Assembly: GCF_002090135.1 (NCBI RefSeq)
Contig: NZ_BBRL01000007.1
Coordinates: 62,001 to 126,000, forward strand
Source: Demequina sp. NBRC 110055
GTDB taxonomy: Bacteria > Actinomycetota > Actinomycetes > Actinomycetales > Demequinaceae
Length of the DNA stretch: 64,000 nucleotides
Direction: 5' to 3'
Positions 63,675 to 64,000 of this stretch are shown here, piece by piece; the stretch's first letter is position 1; the number at the start of each line of letters is the position of its first letter. The position numbers and the translations under genes were made by a program. A model generated the notes under the pieces. It saw only the letters and a list, made by a program, of their open reading frames with translations. It searched no databases and was not told where the DNA came from.

Positions 63675-63734
63675 TTGTCAGCGCAGGGTTCCAGTGCTAC
63701 AAATAGAACACGTGTTCGACGAACATATGTTCGA
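63675..63734 (+). promoter_or_regulatory. SOS promoter of the divergent membrane gene with two abutting LexA boxes
   Basis: TTGTCA (63675-63680) and TACAAA (63698-63703) are separated by 17 bases. Directly after the -10 come two LexA boxes, TAGAACACGTGTTCGA (63704-63719) and ACGAACATATGTTCGA (63719-63734), each one mismatch from consensus. They share one base and cover the predicted start of transcription. Confidence 0.8.
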
Positions 63735-63746
63735 ATGGAGGATGAC

Positions 63747-64000
63747 ATGACCGCGTACGCCGCTTCTTATGCACCGACCGCGTTCCGTCCCGCACGGGTG
63801 GCCACCGCGCAGCCCGCCCGCCCGGCACGTACCGAGCGCGGCTCCTCGCTGCGCCTGCACCGCATCGACACGCCCGTGGCGCGCCGTCGTCGCCGCACCC
63901 TTGCGGCCGTCGTGGTGGCGATCGCGGTCGCCATCGTCGGCCCTCAGGCCGTGGCCGGCGACGAGCCGGGCACTCCCGTCGCCTTCGATACTTACGCCGT
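63747..64000 (+). CDS. N-terminal part of an SOS-induced membrane protein, probably the division inhibitor divergent from lexA
   Basis: The gene runs off the window; 84 complete codons are visible. The N-terminal region is basic and Ala/Pro-rich (about 1-52, with RRRRR at 47-51), followed by one transmembrane helix (about 53-70) and the start of an extracytoplasmic part. GGAGG precedes the ATG. In mycobacteria and corynebacteria the gene divergent from lexA encodes a LysM-type or small division inhibitor (Rv2719c, DivS). The assignment rests on position, LexA boxes and topology; the LysM domain itself would lie outside the window. Confidence 0.7.
   Translation, partial: MTAYAASYAPTAFRPARVATAQPARPARTERGSSLRLHRIDTPVARRRRRTLAAVVVAIAVAIVGPQAVAGDEPGTPVAFDTYA

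Overview
The window is a 64 kb stretch of a high-GC actinobacterial chromosome. Gene order and protein sequences point to the Micrococcales (a Cellulomonas- or Demequina-like organism), but the exact taxon cannot be fixed from the sequence alone. Supporting signs are the conserved blocks frr-cdsA-rlmN, dxr-rseP-ispG-GNAT-proS, rimP-nusA-ylxR-infB-rbfA-truB-ribF, rpsO-pnp-M16 peptidase, dapB, thyA-dfrA, dapA-rnj-ftsK, pgsA-cinA-clgR-DUF3046-recA-recX, rny-miaB-miaA-dapF, hflX-dinG and lexA divergent from a membrane protein. All of these are familiar around the Mycobacterium tuberculosis Rv2719-Rv2870 neighbourhood. No tRNA, rRNA, IS element, prophage or CRISPR array was seen. Coding density is very high and many genes overlap by 4 bases (ATGA or GTGA).

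Layout. 1-9712 (all +): translation, phospholipid and isoprenoid genes (frr, cdsA, rlmN, a DivIVA-repeat protein, dxr, rseP, ispG, a GNAT, proS). 9709-10695 (-): a DUF4439 lipoprotein. 10774-18203 (+): the nusA-infB translation operon, a cupin and ribF. 18217-22550: a gluABCD-type amino-acid ABC importer with an additional paralogous binding protein. 22677-28319: a zinc dehydrogenase, rpsO, pnp and an M16 peptidase. 28425-34620: a five-gene export cassette (adaptor, ATPase, permease, lipoprotein, second adaptor). 34663-35877: dapB and a membrane protein. 35882-40717 (mostly -): a GNAT, azlCD, three coupled GNAT paralogues, dfrA and thyA, with one tiny + strand membrane ORF. 40821-48810 (+): cupin, dapA, rnj, ftsK and a GGDEF-EAL protein. 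48807-50165 (-): a CapA-like protein. 50222-62829: pgsA through dinG, with one (-) methyltransferase. 62846-64000: lexA (-) and the start of a divergent SOS-controlled membrane protein.

How the genes work together. The translation and RNA genes (frr, rimP, nusA, ylxR, infB, rbfA, truB, rpsO, pnp, rnj, rny, miaB, miaA, rlmN, hflX) form the functional core. dapB, dapA and dapF supply lysine and diaminopimelate. dxr and ispG are two MEP-pathway steps. thyA and dfrA form the thymidylate cycle. recA, lexA and the divergent membrane gene carry clear LexA boxes and form an SOS unit.

Two genome-scale signals stand out. First, a 15-base motif, GGCCGATGCCGTGGC, occurs about 21 times with at most one mismatch (7 exact), on both strands, in linkers, gene ends and intergenic hairpins. 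Second, a TANNNT -10 box lies 6-8 bases before the start codon of at least eleven genes, pointing to frequent leaderless transcription. This second signal also fixes several start codons.
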